Assembly (NCBI RefSeq): GCF_910594005.1
Contig: NC_057828.1
Coordinates: forward strand, 10,738,235 to 10,802,234
Length of the DNA: 64,000 nt
Direction of reading: 5' to 3'
From: Cervus elaphus
Lineage: Eukaryota > Chordata > Mammalia > Artiodactyla > Cervidae
Below the pieces are notes generated by a model. The model was not told the DNA's origin and ran no database searches. It was given only the letters and a program-made list of their open reading frames with translations. Made by a program: the position numbers and the translations under genes. Each line of letters starts with the position of its first letter. The first letter of the stretch is position 1. This document shows positions 10,578 through 20,270 of the stretch, piece after piece.

Positions 10578-11864
10578 TTAGAGCTATTTCAAGTCCTAAA
10601 AGAAGATGCTGTTAAAGTGCTGCACTCAATAGGTCAGGAAATTTGGAAATCACAGCAGTGGCCACAGGACTGGAAAAGGTCAGCTTTCATTCCAATTCCA
10701 AAGAAAAGCAATGCCAAAGAATGTACAAACTACTGCAAAATTGAACTTATCTCAAAAGCTAGCAAAGAAATGCTCAAAATTCTCCTAGTCAGGCTTGAAA
10801 GGTATGTGAACCATGAACTTCCAGATGTTCAAGGTGGATTTAGAAAAGGCAGAGGAACCACAGATCAAATTGCCAACATCTGCTGGATCATAGAAAAAGC
10901 AAGAGAATTCCAGAAAAGCATCAAGTTCTGCTTTATTGACTATACCAAAGCCTTTGACTGTGTAGATCACAAAAAACTGTGGAAAATTCTTCAAGAGATG
11001 GGAGTACCAGACCACCTTACCTGCCTCCTGAGAAATCTGTATGCAGGTCAAGAAGCAACAGTTAGAACCAGACATAGAAAAAGAGACTGGCTCCAAATTT
11101 GGAAAGGAGTATGTTAAGACTGTATATTGTCACCCTGCTTATTTAACTTATACGCAGAGTACATCATGCGAAACACTAGGCTGGATGACGTACAAGCCAG
11201 AATCAAGATTGCTGGGAGACATATCAATAACTTCAGATATGCAGATGACATGACCCTTATGGCAGACAGTGAAGAAGAACTAAAGAGCCTCTTGATGAAA
11301 GTGAAAGAGGAGAGTGAAAAATTTGGCTTAAAACTCAACATTCATAAAACTAAGATCATGGCATCCACTCCCACCACTTCATGGCAAATAGATGGGGAAA
11401 CAATGGAAACAGTGAGAGACTATTTTCTTGGCTCCAAAATCACTGCAGATGGTGGCTTCAGCCATGAAATGAAAAGATGCTTGCTCCCTGGAAGAAAAGC
11501 TATGACCAACCTAGACAGCATATTAAAAAGCAGGTACATTACTTTGCTGACAAAGGTTCGTCTAGTCAAAGGTATGGTTTTTCCAGTAGTCATGTATGGA
11601 TGTGAGAGTTGGACCATAAAGAAAGCTGACTGCTGAAGAACTGACAGTTTTGAACTGTGGTGTTGGAGAAGACTCTTGAGAATCCCCTGGACTGCAAGCA
11701 GATCAAACCAGTCAATCCTCAAGGAAATCAGTCCTGGATATTCATTGAAAGGACTGATGCTGAAGATAAAGCTCCAGTACTTTGGCCACCTGATGGGAAG
11801 AACTGACTCATTTGAAAAGACCCTGATATTGGGAAAGACTGAAGGCAAGAGGAGAAGGGGATGA
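10566..11864 (+). pseudogene. BovB reverse transcriptase, broken by three stops
   Basis: One reading frame covers the whole span, interrupted only by TAA at 11115-11117, TGA at 11634-11636 and TGA at 11862-11864. Motif A (KAFD, codons near 10947-10958) and the catalytic YADD (11238-11249) are intact. From memory of BovB, both TGA codons sit where CGA arginine codons are usual and the TAA sits where CAA is usual, so single C-to-T changes explain them all. The N-terminal endonuclease is absent. The first 12 bases before the BovB boundary belong to the SINE. This is a decayed transposon gene, not a host gene. Confidence 0.9.
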
Positions 11865-12006
11865 CAGAGAATGAGATGGTTGGAAAGCGTCACTGACTTG
11901 GTGGACGTGAATCTGAGCAAGCTCCGGGAGTTTGTGATGGACAGGTTGCTGCAGTCCATGGGGTTGCAAAGAGTCAGATATGACTGCATGACTGAACTGA
12001 ACTGAA
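10578..12006 (+). mobile_element. BovB LINE inserted in a Bov-tA SINE
   Basis: This is the most complete BovB in the window, about 1.43 kb. It runs from just upstream of the reverse-transcriptase core (GAGCTATTTCAAGTCCTAAAAG) through the C-terminal region to the GACTGAACTGAACTGAA tail. Because it sits inside a Bov-tA that keeps its own outer duplication, it is the younger of the two. The endonuclease half and the 5' UTR are missing, so it is not autonomous. Confidence 0.93.
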
Positions 12007-12085
12007 GGACAGAGAAGCCTGGCAGGCTACAACCCATAGGTCATATAGAGTCGGACAGGAGTGAAGTGACTCAGCATGTGTGCAC
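12007..12085 (+). mobile_element. Bov-tA SINE, 3' half (split element)
   Basis: The sequence resumes the SINE body at GGACAGAGAAGCCTGGCAGG and runs to the usual end, GAGTCGGACAGGAGTGAAGTGACTCAGCA-like. It pairs with the half at 10456-10577; together they make one Bov-tA of about 200 bp split by BovB. Confidence 0.85.
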
Positions 12086-12095
12086 AGAGAACTTC

Positions 12096-12887
12096 TAGAT
12101 TTATATGTAGAACAATCTAACACACACATTATTAGCATTTCCAACACTGTTACATTTATTATTTAATTCTGATAAGTAGCCTGTAATGTAAATAAAGCAA
12201 ATATATATGTATTTTAAAAAAATCCATGTGTATTAATTCTGTTTTTATTGTTCGGACTCTATAGTACTTGGTCTTTTTTCACATTCTGCTATTAAAGTGT
12301 GGTTTAAACAAAAACCATGTAGAAACATTCTTGTATATTTTTATAATCTACCTTACATGGACTTTAATTCAAGGAGGGTCATGATTTATTAAAGACCAGG
12401 TCATCAACACTGTACTACATCATCAGGGATACAGAACTGTTAACCTGGGAATTGCTGTGTGTATCTTTAAAAATTATTTTAGAGTAAGATGTTAACACTG
12501 TTTCCCCCTTCCTGTCCTCACTTCTGAACAGATTCTGGTGATTTTTTTTTTTCCTGGTGATCTTCAATTTCATACCAGCTGCAAACGTGGGATGTTTTGG
12601 AAGCTCAAAGATGAGACAATTCCTGTCCATTTTCAGCTTACAGTCTATAATAAAGACAGTCATTCTTGGCCAAAAGAAGAGCATAATTAAAGGTACACAT
12701 TGTGAAAAACTTGGGAGTGAGCAGAATAAAGCATTATATATAAGACTGGAATAGAGCATATGTGGGTGAGGGAAGCAGAAAAATAGCAACACGTCAGAAC
12801 TGCACTATGTGATCCTTCTACTCATACAGTGAAATCATTTTAATCATTTTTAAGAATTCTAAATTACTATGGAATCTATGAGTACCT
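12096..12887. other. Unassigned DNA
   Basis: There is a 125-codon minus-strand open frame (12415-12792), but it resembles no family I know and has no flanking splice or promoter logic that I can see. I leave it as non-coding. Confidence 0.45.
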
Positions 12888-13106
12888 GGGCTTCCCAGGT
12901 ACCAGTGTTAAAGAACCTGTCTGCCAATGCAGGAGATGTAAGATGTAAGCTGTAAGGTCCAAGTTTAATCCCTGGGTCGGGAAGATCCCCTGGAAGAGGC
13001 CAAGACAACCCACTCCAGTATTCTTGCCTGGAGAATCCCTTGAACAGAAGAGCCTGGCAGGCTATAGTCCATACAGTTGCAAACAGTCGACATGAACACT
13101 ACGCAG
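12888..13106 (+). mobile_element. Bov-tA SINE
   Basis: A GGGCTTCCCAGGTACCAGTG head is followed by a box-B-like segment and the full body (AGCCTGGCAGGCTATAGTCC near the end). A small internal expansion, GATGTAAGATGTAAGCTGTAAG, at about 12936-12957 interrupts the tRNA-like part where other copies are compact. Confidence 0.9.
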
Positions 13107-13371
13107 CTTTGCCATGTGACATGTCTTGGATATTATCTTGCCTTAATATTCATGTGTCCTACAGGTAAGAAACATTCAGAAATTATTTGATAAAAGAATA
13201 CTGCCTACGGCTTTCTAAATTACTTCTTTGATCATTCCATCCTAAGCAGGATTTTCCTAAATACAAATGATTACATAATTATTTTGAACTTTTAAGAACT
13301 GAAAATCTCCTATGTTTATTATTTAGCTTTTTCCAGTAATTTTCTATGTTTAAAATAATTGATAGCATTTA

Positions 13372-13560
13372 TTGAATCTTTCTACATGCCAGACACTAGC
13401 AAGGGGCTTTCCATCCAACATGAAGGGCCTACAACAATATTACTACATAGTTTTCTCAATACTGTTTCAGAGAAGAAAATTTTATGCCCCAAAGAAATTA
13501 GGTAAGTTTCTTAGCACCACATTAATATGTACAGAAATTAAAAATCAAACCCTAAAAATG
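13372..13560 (-). repeat. MIR SINE remnant
   Basis: Antisense MIR pattern: ATTTATTGAATCTTTCTACATGCCAGACACTAGC, then the ACAATATTACTACATAGTTTTC-like middle, then the AGAGAAGAAAATTTTATGCCC region. It is strongly diverged. The ORF crossing it (13372-13692) is incidental. Confidence 0.6.
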
Positions 13561-14018
13561 AAATTTCATTCTGAAATGTACACTCCTCCCCACACCATCT
13601 CCACTCTCTCAAATTTGTTTTATTCCATCACACTGCCTTTTGCTCTTACTGGTTGGATCTCCTTGCAGTCCAATGGGCTCTCAAGACTCTGATTTATTGA
13701 TCAAAACCTTCTCTTTTAATCTTTATATACCACTTTTAGTTCTTTGGGATTTGTTTTATTCTAATTACATTCTCTAGTTCTGAAATCTATGAAGTGGTAT
13801 GCTGAAGATATTTTTAAATAACTTCTTTATACTTTCCTCCCCATATACCTTTTAAAAATTGACTTCAATGACCTATGCACATCAAAGGCATTCTGTCCCA
13901 GGGCTCTACCAACACAATTCTAAATAATCCTTGAATTATGAGGGATAAAGGAGTATCTAAATCTGATTGTGATTTGTACAAAATGTTTCATGATACTTTA
14001 GTTAGGAGTCAAAACTAT
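13561..14018. other. Unassigned DNA
   Basis: I cannot assign any feature here. Confidence 0.4.
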
Positions 14019-14806
14019 GTTCAGTTCAGTTGCTCAGTCATGTCCAGCTCTGTGGCCCCTTTGACTGCAGCACACCAGGCTTCCCTGTCCATCACCAACT
14101 CCCAGAGCTTGCTCAAACTCATGTCCACCAAGTCAGCGATACCATCCAACCATCTCATCCTCTGTCATCCCCTTCTCCTGTCTTTAATCTGTCCCAGCAC
14201 CAGGGTCTTTTCCAATGAGTCAGTTCTTTCCAACAGGTGGCCAAAGTATTGGAGCTTCAACTTCAGCATCAGTCCTTCCAGTGAATATTCAGGGCTGATT
14301 TCCTTGAGGATAGACTGGTTTGATCAGCATGCATTCCAAGGGACTCTCCGGAGTCTTCTCCAACACCACAGTTCAAAAGCATCAGTTCTTCAGCACTCAG
14401 CCCTCTTTATGGTCCAACTCTCACATCCATACATGACTACTGGAAAAACCATACCTTTGACTAGACGAACCTTTGTCAGCAAAGTAATGTACCTGCTTTT
14501 TAATATGCTGTCTAGTTTGGACATAACTTTTCTTCCAAGGAGCAAGCATCTTTAATTTCATGGCTGCAGCTAACACCTGCAGTGATTTTGGAGCCCCCCC
14601 ACCAAAAAGTCTCTCACTGTTTCCATTGATTCCCCACCTATTTGCCATGAAGTGATGGGAGCGGATACCATGATCTTAGTTTTCTGAATGTTGAGCTTTA
14701 AGCCAACTTTTTCACTCTCCTCCTTCCACTTTCATCAAAAGGCTCTTCAGTTCCTCTTCACTTTCTGCCATAAGGGTTGTATCATCTACATATCTGAGGT
14801 TATTGA
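14019..14806 (-). mobile_element. BovB LINE, 5'-truncated
   Basis: Complement of the BovB 3' 0.8 kb. It starts at the tail (TTCAGTTCAGTTGCTCAGTC), passes through the C-terminal coding region, and ends inside the catalytic YADD block (ATCATCTACATATCTGAGG at about 14780). The 205-codon plus-strand frame across 13938-14555 is an antisense shadow; antisense BovB is often open for long stretches. Confidence 0.93.
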
Positions 14807-14942
14807 TATTTTTCCTTTACTCTTGATCTCCTTGCTGTCCAAGGGACTCTCTGATGCTTTTGAACTGTGGCTTTTGAAAAGACTCTTGAGAGTCCCTTGG
14901 ACTTCAAAGAGATCAAACCAGGTATTTTTCCTTTACTCCTGA
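14807..14942. repeat. BovB-derived fold-back inside a short direct repeat
   Basis: A 20-bp direct repeat with one mismatch (TATTTTTCCTTTACTCYTGA, 14807-14826 and 14923-14942) brackets 96 bp of BovB. The left arm (about 14825-14850) is the complement of the BovB CCTTGGACTGCAAGGAGAT region. The right arm (about 14895-14920) is the same region in plus orientation, and the loop is plus-strand BovB (GATGCTTTTGAACTGTGG). The whole can fold into a hairpin with roughly 25-bp arms. Confidence 0.85.
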
Positions 14943-15500
14943 GCATAAAAGAAAGCACCTGTAATTAATTCCAAAACAATGAATATAAGAATGAATACTT
15001 ATGAAAATTTATATTATACAAATCTATATCAAGCTATATCAACTGATATTTATCAATATCAATTATGAATTTCAAACATACTAAATATATGTGAATATAT
15101 TTGCATTTCATATATATGCATCACAAATGCATATAAGACTTATTTAATATAACATTGTAATATTTAGCATATTTTCTTTATATGCTATTTATTTAAATAA
15201 CACATTGTTAATTATAGTTAAACTTCTCAAAGCTTCCTATTTGTATACCTATCTATGTTTAACTAATCTGCAATAGGGATATTGGTATAAGCCTATTAGG
15301 GCAAGTCAGCTCTGTGATTTCCTGCATGCTTAAAGGCAGTGAAGTATAAAGAATAAATGAAATATGAATAAACAATATCATTTAAGTTTCTGCCGAAAAT
15401 CAGGTAGGACTCAAGGGGATAGCTCTCTGTCAGAAATCTTCATGAATACTTATCACAAAATATACTCACAGTTCCAATCCTGGAGCTGACAGAACCTTAT
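14943..15500. other. Unassigned A+T-rich DNA
   Basis: Very A+T-rich, with irregular ATATAT-type runs between about 15000 and 15200. No element is recognised. Confidence 0.45.
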
Positions 15501-15507
15501 TAAAACA

Positions 15508-15606
15508 CATATATACACTTGTGGCTGATTCATGTCACTTTATGGGAAAACCATCATAATACTGTAAAGTAATTAGCCTCCAATTAAAATAAATAAGTTA
15601 AAAAAT
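15508..15606 (+). mobile_element. L1-BT 3'-terminal fragment
   Basis: GGCTGATTCATGTCACTTTATGG, then AATACTGTAAAGTAATTAGCCTCCAATTAAAATAAATAAG and an A-rich tail. This is the last about 100 bp of the ruminant L1 3' UTR. Confidence 0.8.
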
Positions 15607-15756
15607 GTATTTAAATTTCAGTAAAACACTAAACTCTTTAACTCCTAGTCATCCTGAAATGTATCAGTCATTTAAAAGCAAGTTTCCAACCACATCTACC
15701 TTATAATCAGTGGTAATCAGACACACAAAACATGCTTATCAGGGTCTCTGTATCCA

Positions 15757-15909
15757 ATGTGTTGCTGTTCTGTTCTGTTGCTAAGTTGTGTCTCACTCTT
15801 TCTGAACCCATGGACTGCAGCATGCCAGGCTCCCCTGGCCTTCACTATTTCCTGGAGTTTGCTCAAATTCAAGTCCATTGAATTGGTGATGCTATCTAAT
15901 CATCTCATA
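15757..15909 (-). mobile_element. BovB 3'-end fragment
   Basis: Complement of the BovB terminal region: the GTTCTGTTCTGTTGCTAAG tail, CATGGACTGCAGCATGCCAGG, and up to TTGGTGATGCTATCTAATCATCTCAT. About 150 bp are kept. Confidence 0.85.
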
Positions 15910-16239
15910 GCCTTAGGGTTGAAAGAAGACAACTCAAGTCACTGACACATAGGAGAGAATGCTGAACAGGAGGCTGCACATCCTGGTCTTTATTTCTTAC
16001 AAATCCCATGGCCTCGGTTCCATTATGTTTAAAATGAACTTATTAAAACAGTTGCTGTTGATATTTAACAAGACACTTTTAAGATAAAATGAACTTCTAC
16101 ATATGAAACTAACTATAGAGTTCAAGCAGATTTATTCCAGGACTAGAATCAATGATCACAGTTCCAATTAAAGTGAAACAGTCCCCATGGAAGAGTATTT
16201 CATGAATTAACCTTTAAGAGACATGTGCATTCAAGCACA
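15910..16239. other. Unassigned DNA
   Basis: Nothing recognised. A short piece near 15990-16040 could be an eroded MIR but is too weak to call. Confidence 0.4.
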
Positions 16240-16444
16240 GATGTTAAGTCATGTCTGACTCTGAGACCCCACAGACTGTAGCCCACAGACTCCTCTGTCC
16301 ATGGGATTTTCCAGGCAAGAATACCAGAGTAGGCTGCCACTTCCACCTCCAGGGGATCTTCCTAACCCAGGTATCAAACCCGCATCTCCTGTGTCTTCTG
16401 CATTGGCAGGTGGATTCCTTACCACTGAGTGACCAGGGAAGCCC
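16240..16444 (-). mobile_element. Bov-tA SINE
   Basis: Complement orientation: the GTCATGTCTGACTCTGAGACCCC body end lies at the left. A CAGGGGATCTTCCTAACCCAG box-B-like region follows, and the ACCACTGAGTGACCAGGGAAGCCC tRNA-Glu-like head is at the right. Confidence 0.92.
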
Positions 16445-17434
16445 AGGGGCCTCTATAAGTCTAGGTAAATTGGAATATTATGCTATTAATATCATCAGAG
16501 TTTAAATATAGCATTATTGTGAGTCATATTGTCATTTCACATGTAAATTTATACACATAGTTCCTATATTCTTAACGACTTATATTACTGTAATATGAAA
16601 AAAAAACTTGAAAGGTTTTTTTGTCATTTATGATTCATTTCTTGTTATTTTTATTTGTACTAAATTTTATTTAATTCACATTGCTGATTCTTAGGAACCT
16701 GATCATTACATGAAGGCTATCGTGAACTGTTCATTTTAAACAACTTGATATTTTCAGATGGTCTTGTAACTCTAAAATTTCTAAAAACTTGCTATGTCTG
16801 TGATAGTAAAGATAATGAAATAAACACTTTTGATATCATTATTTATGATCTTCGTAACAAAGATTTTACAGTGCTTTGTTTTTTTTTCGAGGTAATTTCT
16901 AAATTCAGGAAAGTATTTGAGGTTCTCAGAATTTTATGAAGTTATATTATTTTTACTCTTTTCCACATTTAGTTTTGATTTAGAATCCAAGAGAACCAAA
17001 AGTTAACTCACACATCAAAGTTTTCTTATCTCAAACAGCTAATTTTCTCAAGCACATAATTTGACAAAATTGCTTTCTACAAAAAATTATTTGGACACTG
17101 CAGCTTGCAATATATATGGTACCATGCTGAGAATAATGATCTCTTCCTGATACTGAAGATGTGACAATGTTGTATAGGTCAAAAACTATTTTCACTTTAG
17201 AATGTCTATTTCTTAAGTTATTATTACTTAGGTACATTGAATTTTTTAAAGCAGTGCAGAATCTCCTTTTTCTCAGTATGTACAAAGCATAAGAATCTCA
17301 CTAGGAATATTTGTTTCCAAAAGAAGAACATGTTCAAATATTCTTCTTTTAATGAATAGAGAATATACCCAGGGACATTTAATAATCTTGATATTATTAT
17401 GACACCATTGTTTTGAGATATCAGGAGATCATGA
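16445..17434. other. Unassigned A+T-rich DNA
   Basis: About 1 kb without recognisable repeats or coding potential. Short open frames at 16745-16939 and 17031-17285 are background. Confidence 0.45.
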
Positions 17435-17512
17435 TTTTATAAATAAAGTTCTCATCACAAGAAAAAACAATTGCAACTACATGGGGTGGTGAATGTTACT
17501 GAAGTTTTGACT
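17435..17512 (+). repeat. Old L1 3' UTR fragment
   Basis: AAGTTCTCATCACAAGAAAA, then AATTGCAACTACATGGGGTGGTGAATGTTACT. This is a well-known part of mammalian L1M-type 3' UTRs. No wider L1 context is recognisable. Confidence 0.6.
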
Positions 17513-17683
17513 CACTGATTCTGCCTTCTTCATTTCTTAGTAAGTTTTGAAAATCAGGTGTTCTTAAACTTACCCACAAGTGCTTAAAAGGTGAAAGTCT
17601 GGCATAGTGGTACAAAGGTACACTTATGTTCTGTGTATATATATTCATCAGACTGCCTTGATTTAACTTGCCACTGTGATCTG

Positions 17684-17771
17684 GAGTTGGTGATGGACAG
17701 GGAGGCCTGGCGTGCTACAGTCCATGGGTTCGCAAAGAGTTTGACATGACTGAGTAACTGAACTGAACTGA
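17684..17771 (+). mobile_element. Minimal BovB 3'-end insertion (88 bp)
   Basis: Only the last 88 bp of BovB are present (GAGTTGGTGATGGACAGGGA to CTGAACTGAACTGA). An exact 11-bp target-site duplication ACTGTGATCTG at 17673-17683 and 17772-17782 shows that this is a complete insertion event, not an eroded larger copy. Confidence 0.92.
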
Positions 17772-18143
17772 ACTGTGATCTGCAGCCAAACTGAGGAGCA
17801 GAGGTTATAACAGGAGATATAGAGAGGAAATAGGAAAAAGGGCATTTTTTCTCTTTCCACTATGAATTCATCTATTTAAAGCAGAAAATATATTGTGTAT
17901 CTTAGTCACAGTTTGAGTTCTGCTTTTTTGCATTTCATTGCTGCATATTTTAAATCCCAAATTACAAAAAAGGTAGATTTGTTTAATAAACTTAATCCAT
18001 TTCAGGAAATTATCTCTTGGTTCCAGTGCTTCTACAAAGTGGGAGAAATTGACCCAAGTTACAGTTGACTCAGTTCAGTTCAGTTGCTCAGTCCTGTCCA
18101 ACTCTTTGTGACCCCATGGACTGCAGCACTCCAGGCTTCCCTG

Positions 18144-18255
18144 CTGCTGCTGCTAAGTCGCTTCAGTCGTGTCTGACCCTGTGCGACCCCATAGACAGCA
18201 GCCCACCAGGCTCCCCCGTCCCTGGGATTCTCCAGGCAAGAACACTGGAGTGGGT
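18144..18255 (-). mobile_element. Bov-A-type SINE monomer nested in BovB
   Basis: Complement of a Bov-A unit: the CTGCTGCTGCTAAGTCGCTTC tail at the left, CCCCATAGACAGCAGCCCACC, and GAACACTGGAGTGGG at the right. An exact 14-bp target-site duplication TCCAGGCTTCCCTG (18130-18143, 18256-18269) is made of BovB sequence. Confidence 0.95.
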
Positions 18256-18741
18256 TCCAGGCTTCCCTGTCTATCACCAACTCCCGGAGCTTACTCAAAC
18301 TTGTATCCATCGTGTTGGTGATGCCATCCAGCCATCTCATTCTCTGTCATCCCCTTCTCCTCATGCCTTCAATTTTTCCCAGTATCAGGATCTTTTCCAA
18401 TAAGTCAGTTCTTCAAATCAGGTGACCAAAGTATTGGAGTTTCAGCTTCAGCAGCAGTCCTTCCAATGAATATGCAGGACTAATTTCCTTTACGATTGAC
18501 TGGCTGGATTTCCTTGCAGTCCAGGTGACTCTCAAGAGTCTTCTCCAACACTACAGTTCAAAAGCATCAATTCTTTTGTGCTCAGCCTTCTTCATAGTCC
18601 AACTCTCACATCCATACATGACTACTGGAAAAACAACAGCTTTGACTAGATGAACCTTTGTTGGTAAAGTAATGTCTCTGATTTTTTAATATGCTGTCTA
18701 GGTTGGTCATAGCTTGTCTTCAAAGGAGTAAGTGTCTTTTA

Positions 18742-19006
18742 TTTATTTTTTTTTTCTACTTTATTTTTATTTTATTTTTTCATTTATTTTTATTAGTTGG
18801 AGGCTAATTACTTTACAATATTGTAGTGGTTTTTGTCATACACTGACATGAATCAGCCATGGATTTACATGTATTCCCCATCCCGATCCCCCCTCCCACC
18901 TCCCTCTCTACCCGATCCCTCTGGGTCTCCCAGTGCACCAGGCCCGAGCACTTGTCTCATGCATCCAACCTGGGCTGGTGATCTGTTTCACCCTAGATAA
19001 TATACA
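18742..19006 (-). mobile_element. L1-BT 3' end nested in BovB
   Basis: Complement of the ruminant L1 3' end: a T-rich left end, TTAGTTGGAGGCTAATTACTTTAC, ATGAATCAGCCATGGATTTAC, then the C-rich region and GCTGGTGATCTGTTTCACCC. The 9-bp duplication TGTCTTTTA (18733-18741, 19007-19015) is BovB sequence. It is close to the young L1 at 5107-5450. Confidence 0.94.
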
Positions 19007-19567
19007 TGTCTTTTAATTTTATGGCTGCACTCACCATCTGCAGTGATTCTGGAGTCCCCCAAAATAAAGTCTCTCACTGTTTCCATTGCTTCCCCATCTA
19101 TTTGCCATGAAGTGATGGGACTGGATGCGATGATCTTAGTTTTTGAATGTTGAGTTTTAAGCCAACTTTTTCACTCTCCTCTTTCACTTTCATCAAGAGG
19201 CTCTTTAGTTCTTCTTCACTTTCTGCCACAGGGTGGTGTCATCTGCATATCTGAGGTTACTGATATACTTCTCCCGGCAATCTTGATTCCAGCTTGTGCT
19301 TCATCCAGCCTGGCATTTCGCATGAGGTACTCTGCATATAAGTTAAAGAAGCAGAGTTATAATATACAACCTTGATGTACTCTTTTCCTGATTTAGAACC
19401 AGTCTGTTCCATTTTCAGTTCTAATTGTTGCTTCTTGACCTGCAGACAGATTTCTCAGGAGGCAGGTCAGGTGGTCTGGTATCTCCATCTCTTTTAAGTA
19501 TTTCCCACACTTTGTTGTGATCCACACAGTCAAAGGATTTGGCGTAGTCAATAAAGCAAAAGTAGAT

Positions 19568-19792
19568 GTTTTTTTCTGGAACTCTCTTATTTTTTTATTT
19601 TTTTGTTTTTGTTTTTTATATTTACTTGTTTTTGGCCGTGCTGGGACCTCACTGCCGTGTGCGGGCTTTCTCTCCTTGAGGGAGTGGGGTCTCCTCGTCA
19701 TCACAGTGCAGGGGCTTCTCAGTGCGGGGCGCAGAGCTCTAGGGTGCGGGGGCTTCAGCAGTTGTTTTTTTCTGGAACTCTCTTATTTTTTT
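19568..19792 (-). mobile_element. CHR-type SINE nested in BovB, 29-bp duplication
   Basis: The inserted sequence is 19597-19763. Read on the minus strand it ends in an A-rich GCACGGCCAAAAACAAGTAAA tail and has the AGAGAAAGCCC.GCAC-type body of CHR SINEs; the tRNA head is lost. Both flanks carry the same 29 bases of BovB (19568-19596, 19764-19792), an unusually long but exact target-site duplication. Confidence 0.85.
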
Positions 19793-19824
19793 TGATGATC
19801 CAGCGGATGTTAACAGTTGACTAG

Positions 19825-20061
19825 TTACTGTAAGAGGGTAACACCCTAATGATGTTATTTCTTATCATTAGTCTGGTTCGAATGCACTAAAGCAATTCTC
19901 TTTATGACTTAAATATTCCAATGATTATTTAAGAAACAACCTTTTCCAACAAGAAATCAACAGGAAATCACTCCTTGTTTAAAAAGCAGCTGAAAATATG
20001 AGAACCTTATGCTGTGATGGACAGAACTGGGCTACTTTATTTTAGTGATGGCATTCTTACT
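19825..20061. repeat. Unclassified repeat, copy 1
   Basis: The part from about 19970 to 20061 matches 21205-21325 over roughly 90-100 bp at about 70-75 percent by eye. Shared blocks include GAAAATATGAG, TGGACxGxACTGGGC.ACTTT and TGGCATxCTTA. I cannot assign it to a known family. Sequence before 19970 shows nothing else. Confidence 0.55.
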
Positions 20062-20064
20062 TTA

Positions 20065-20270
20065 GGGCTTCCTTGGTGGCTCAGTGGTAAAGAATCTGCC
20101 TGCAGTGCAGAAGACCTGTTTTCAAGCCCTGGGTCAGGAAGATCCCCTGGAGAGGGAATGGCTACTCACTCCAGTATTCTTCCCTGGAGAATTCCATGGA
20201 GAGAGTATACTGATGGACAATGGTCCATGGTGTCACAAAGATTTGGACATGACTGAGTGACTAACAACAC
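20065..20270 (+). mobile_element. Bov-tA SINE
   Basis: It begins GGGCTTCCTTGGTGGCTCAG, carries TTTTCAAGCCCTGGGTCAGG at the box-B position, and ends GGACATGACTGAGTGACTAACAAC. It is full length and moderately diverged. Confidence 0.92.

Larger units (their letters stand above)
18068..19820 (-). mobile_element. BovB LINE carrying three later insertions
   Basis: A minus-strand BovB of about 1.15 kb runs from its tail (CAGTTCAGTTCAGTTGCTCAG at 18071) to the N-terminal part of the RT region (GATGATCCAGCGGATGTTAAC at about 19794). It is interrupted by a Bov-A SINE (18144-18255), a ruminant L1 3' end (18742-19006) and a CHR-type SINE (19597-19763), each with a target-site duplication made of BovB sequence. 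Several frameshifts make the coding part dead. Confidence 0.93.

Noticed and set aside
10566..11636. Reverse transcriptase as part of a retron, DGR or domesticated system
   Set aside because: The sequence is plain BovB (RTE) with the family's 3' end, in-frame stops and a nested-insertion context. It has no partner gene or structured RNA.
11420..12037. 205-codon minus-strand frame (and its twin at 13938-14555)
   Set aside because: Both are the antisense reading of BovB, which is open in many copies. The same antisense peptide recurs with different copies, as expected from the repeat and not from a gene.
12415..12792. 125-codon minus-strand frame
   Set aside because: No similarity recognised; such lengths occur by chance in 64 kb, and composition matches the flanks.
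15230..17300. Old retroviral provirus between LTR-like blocks
   Set aside because: I searched this and other unique stretches for gag, pol or env-like frames and saw none; the LTRs found are solo and mutually unlike.
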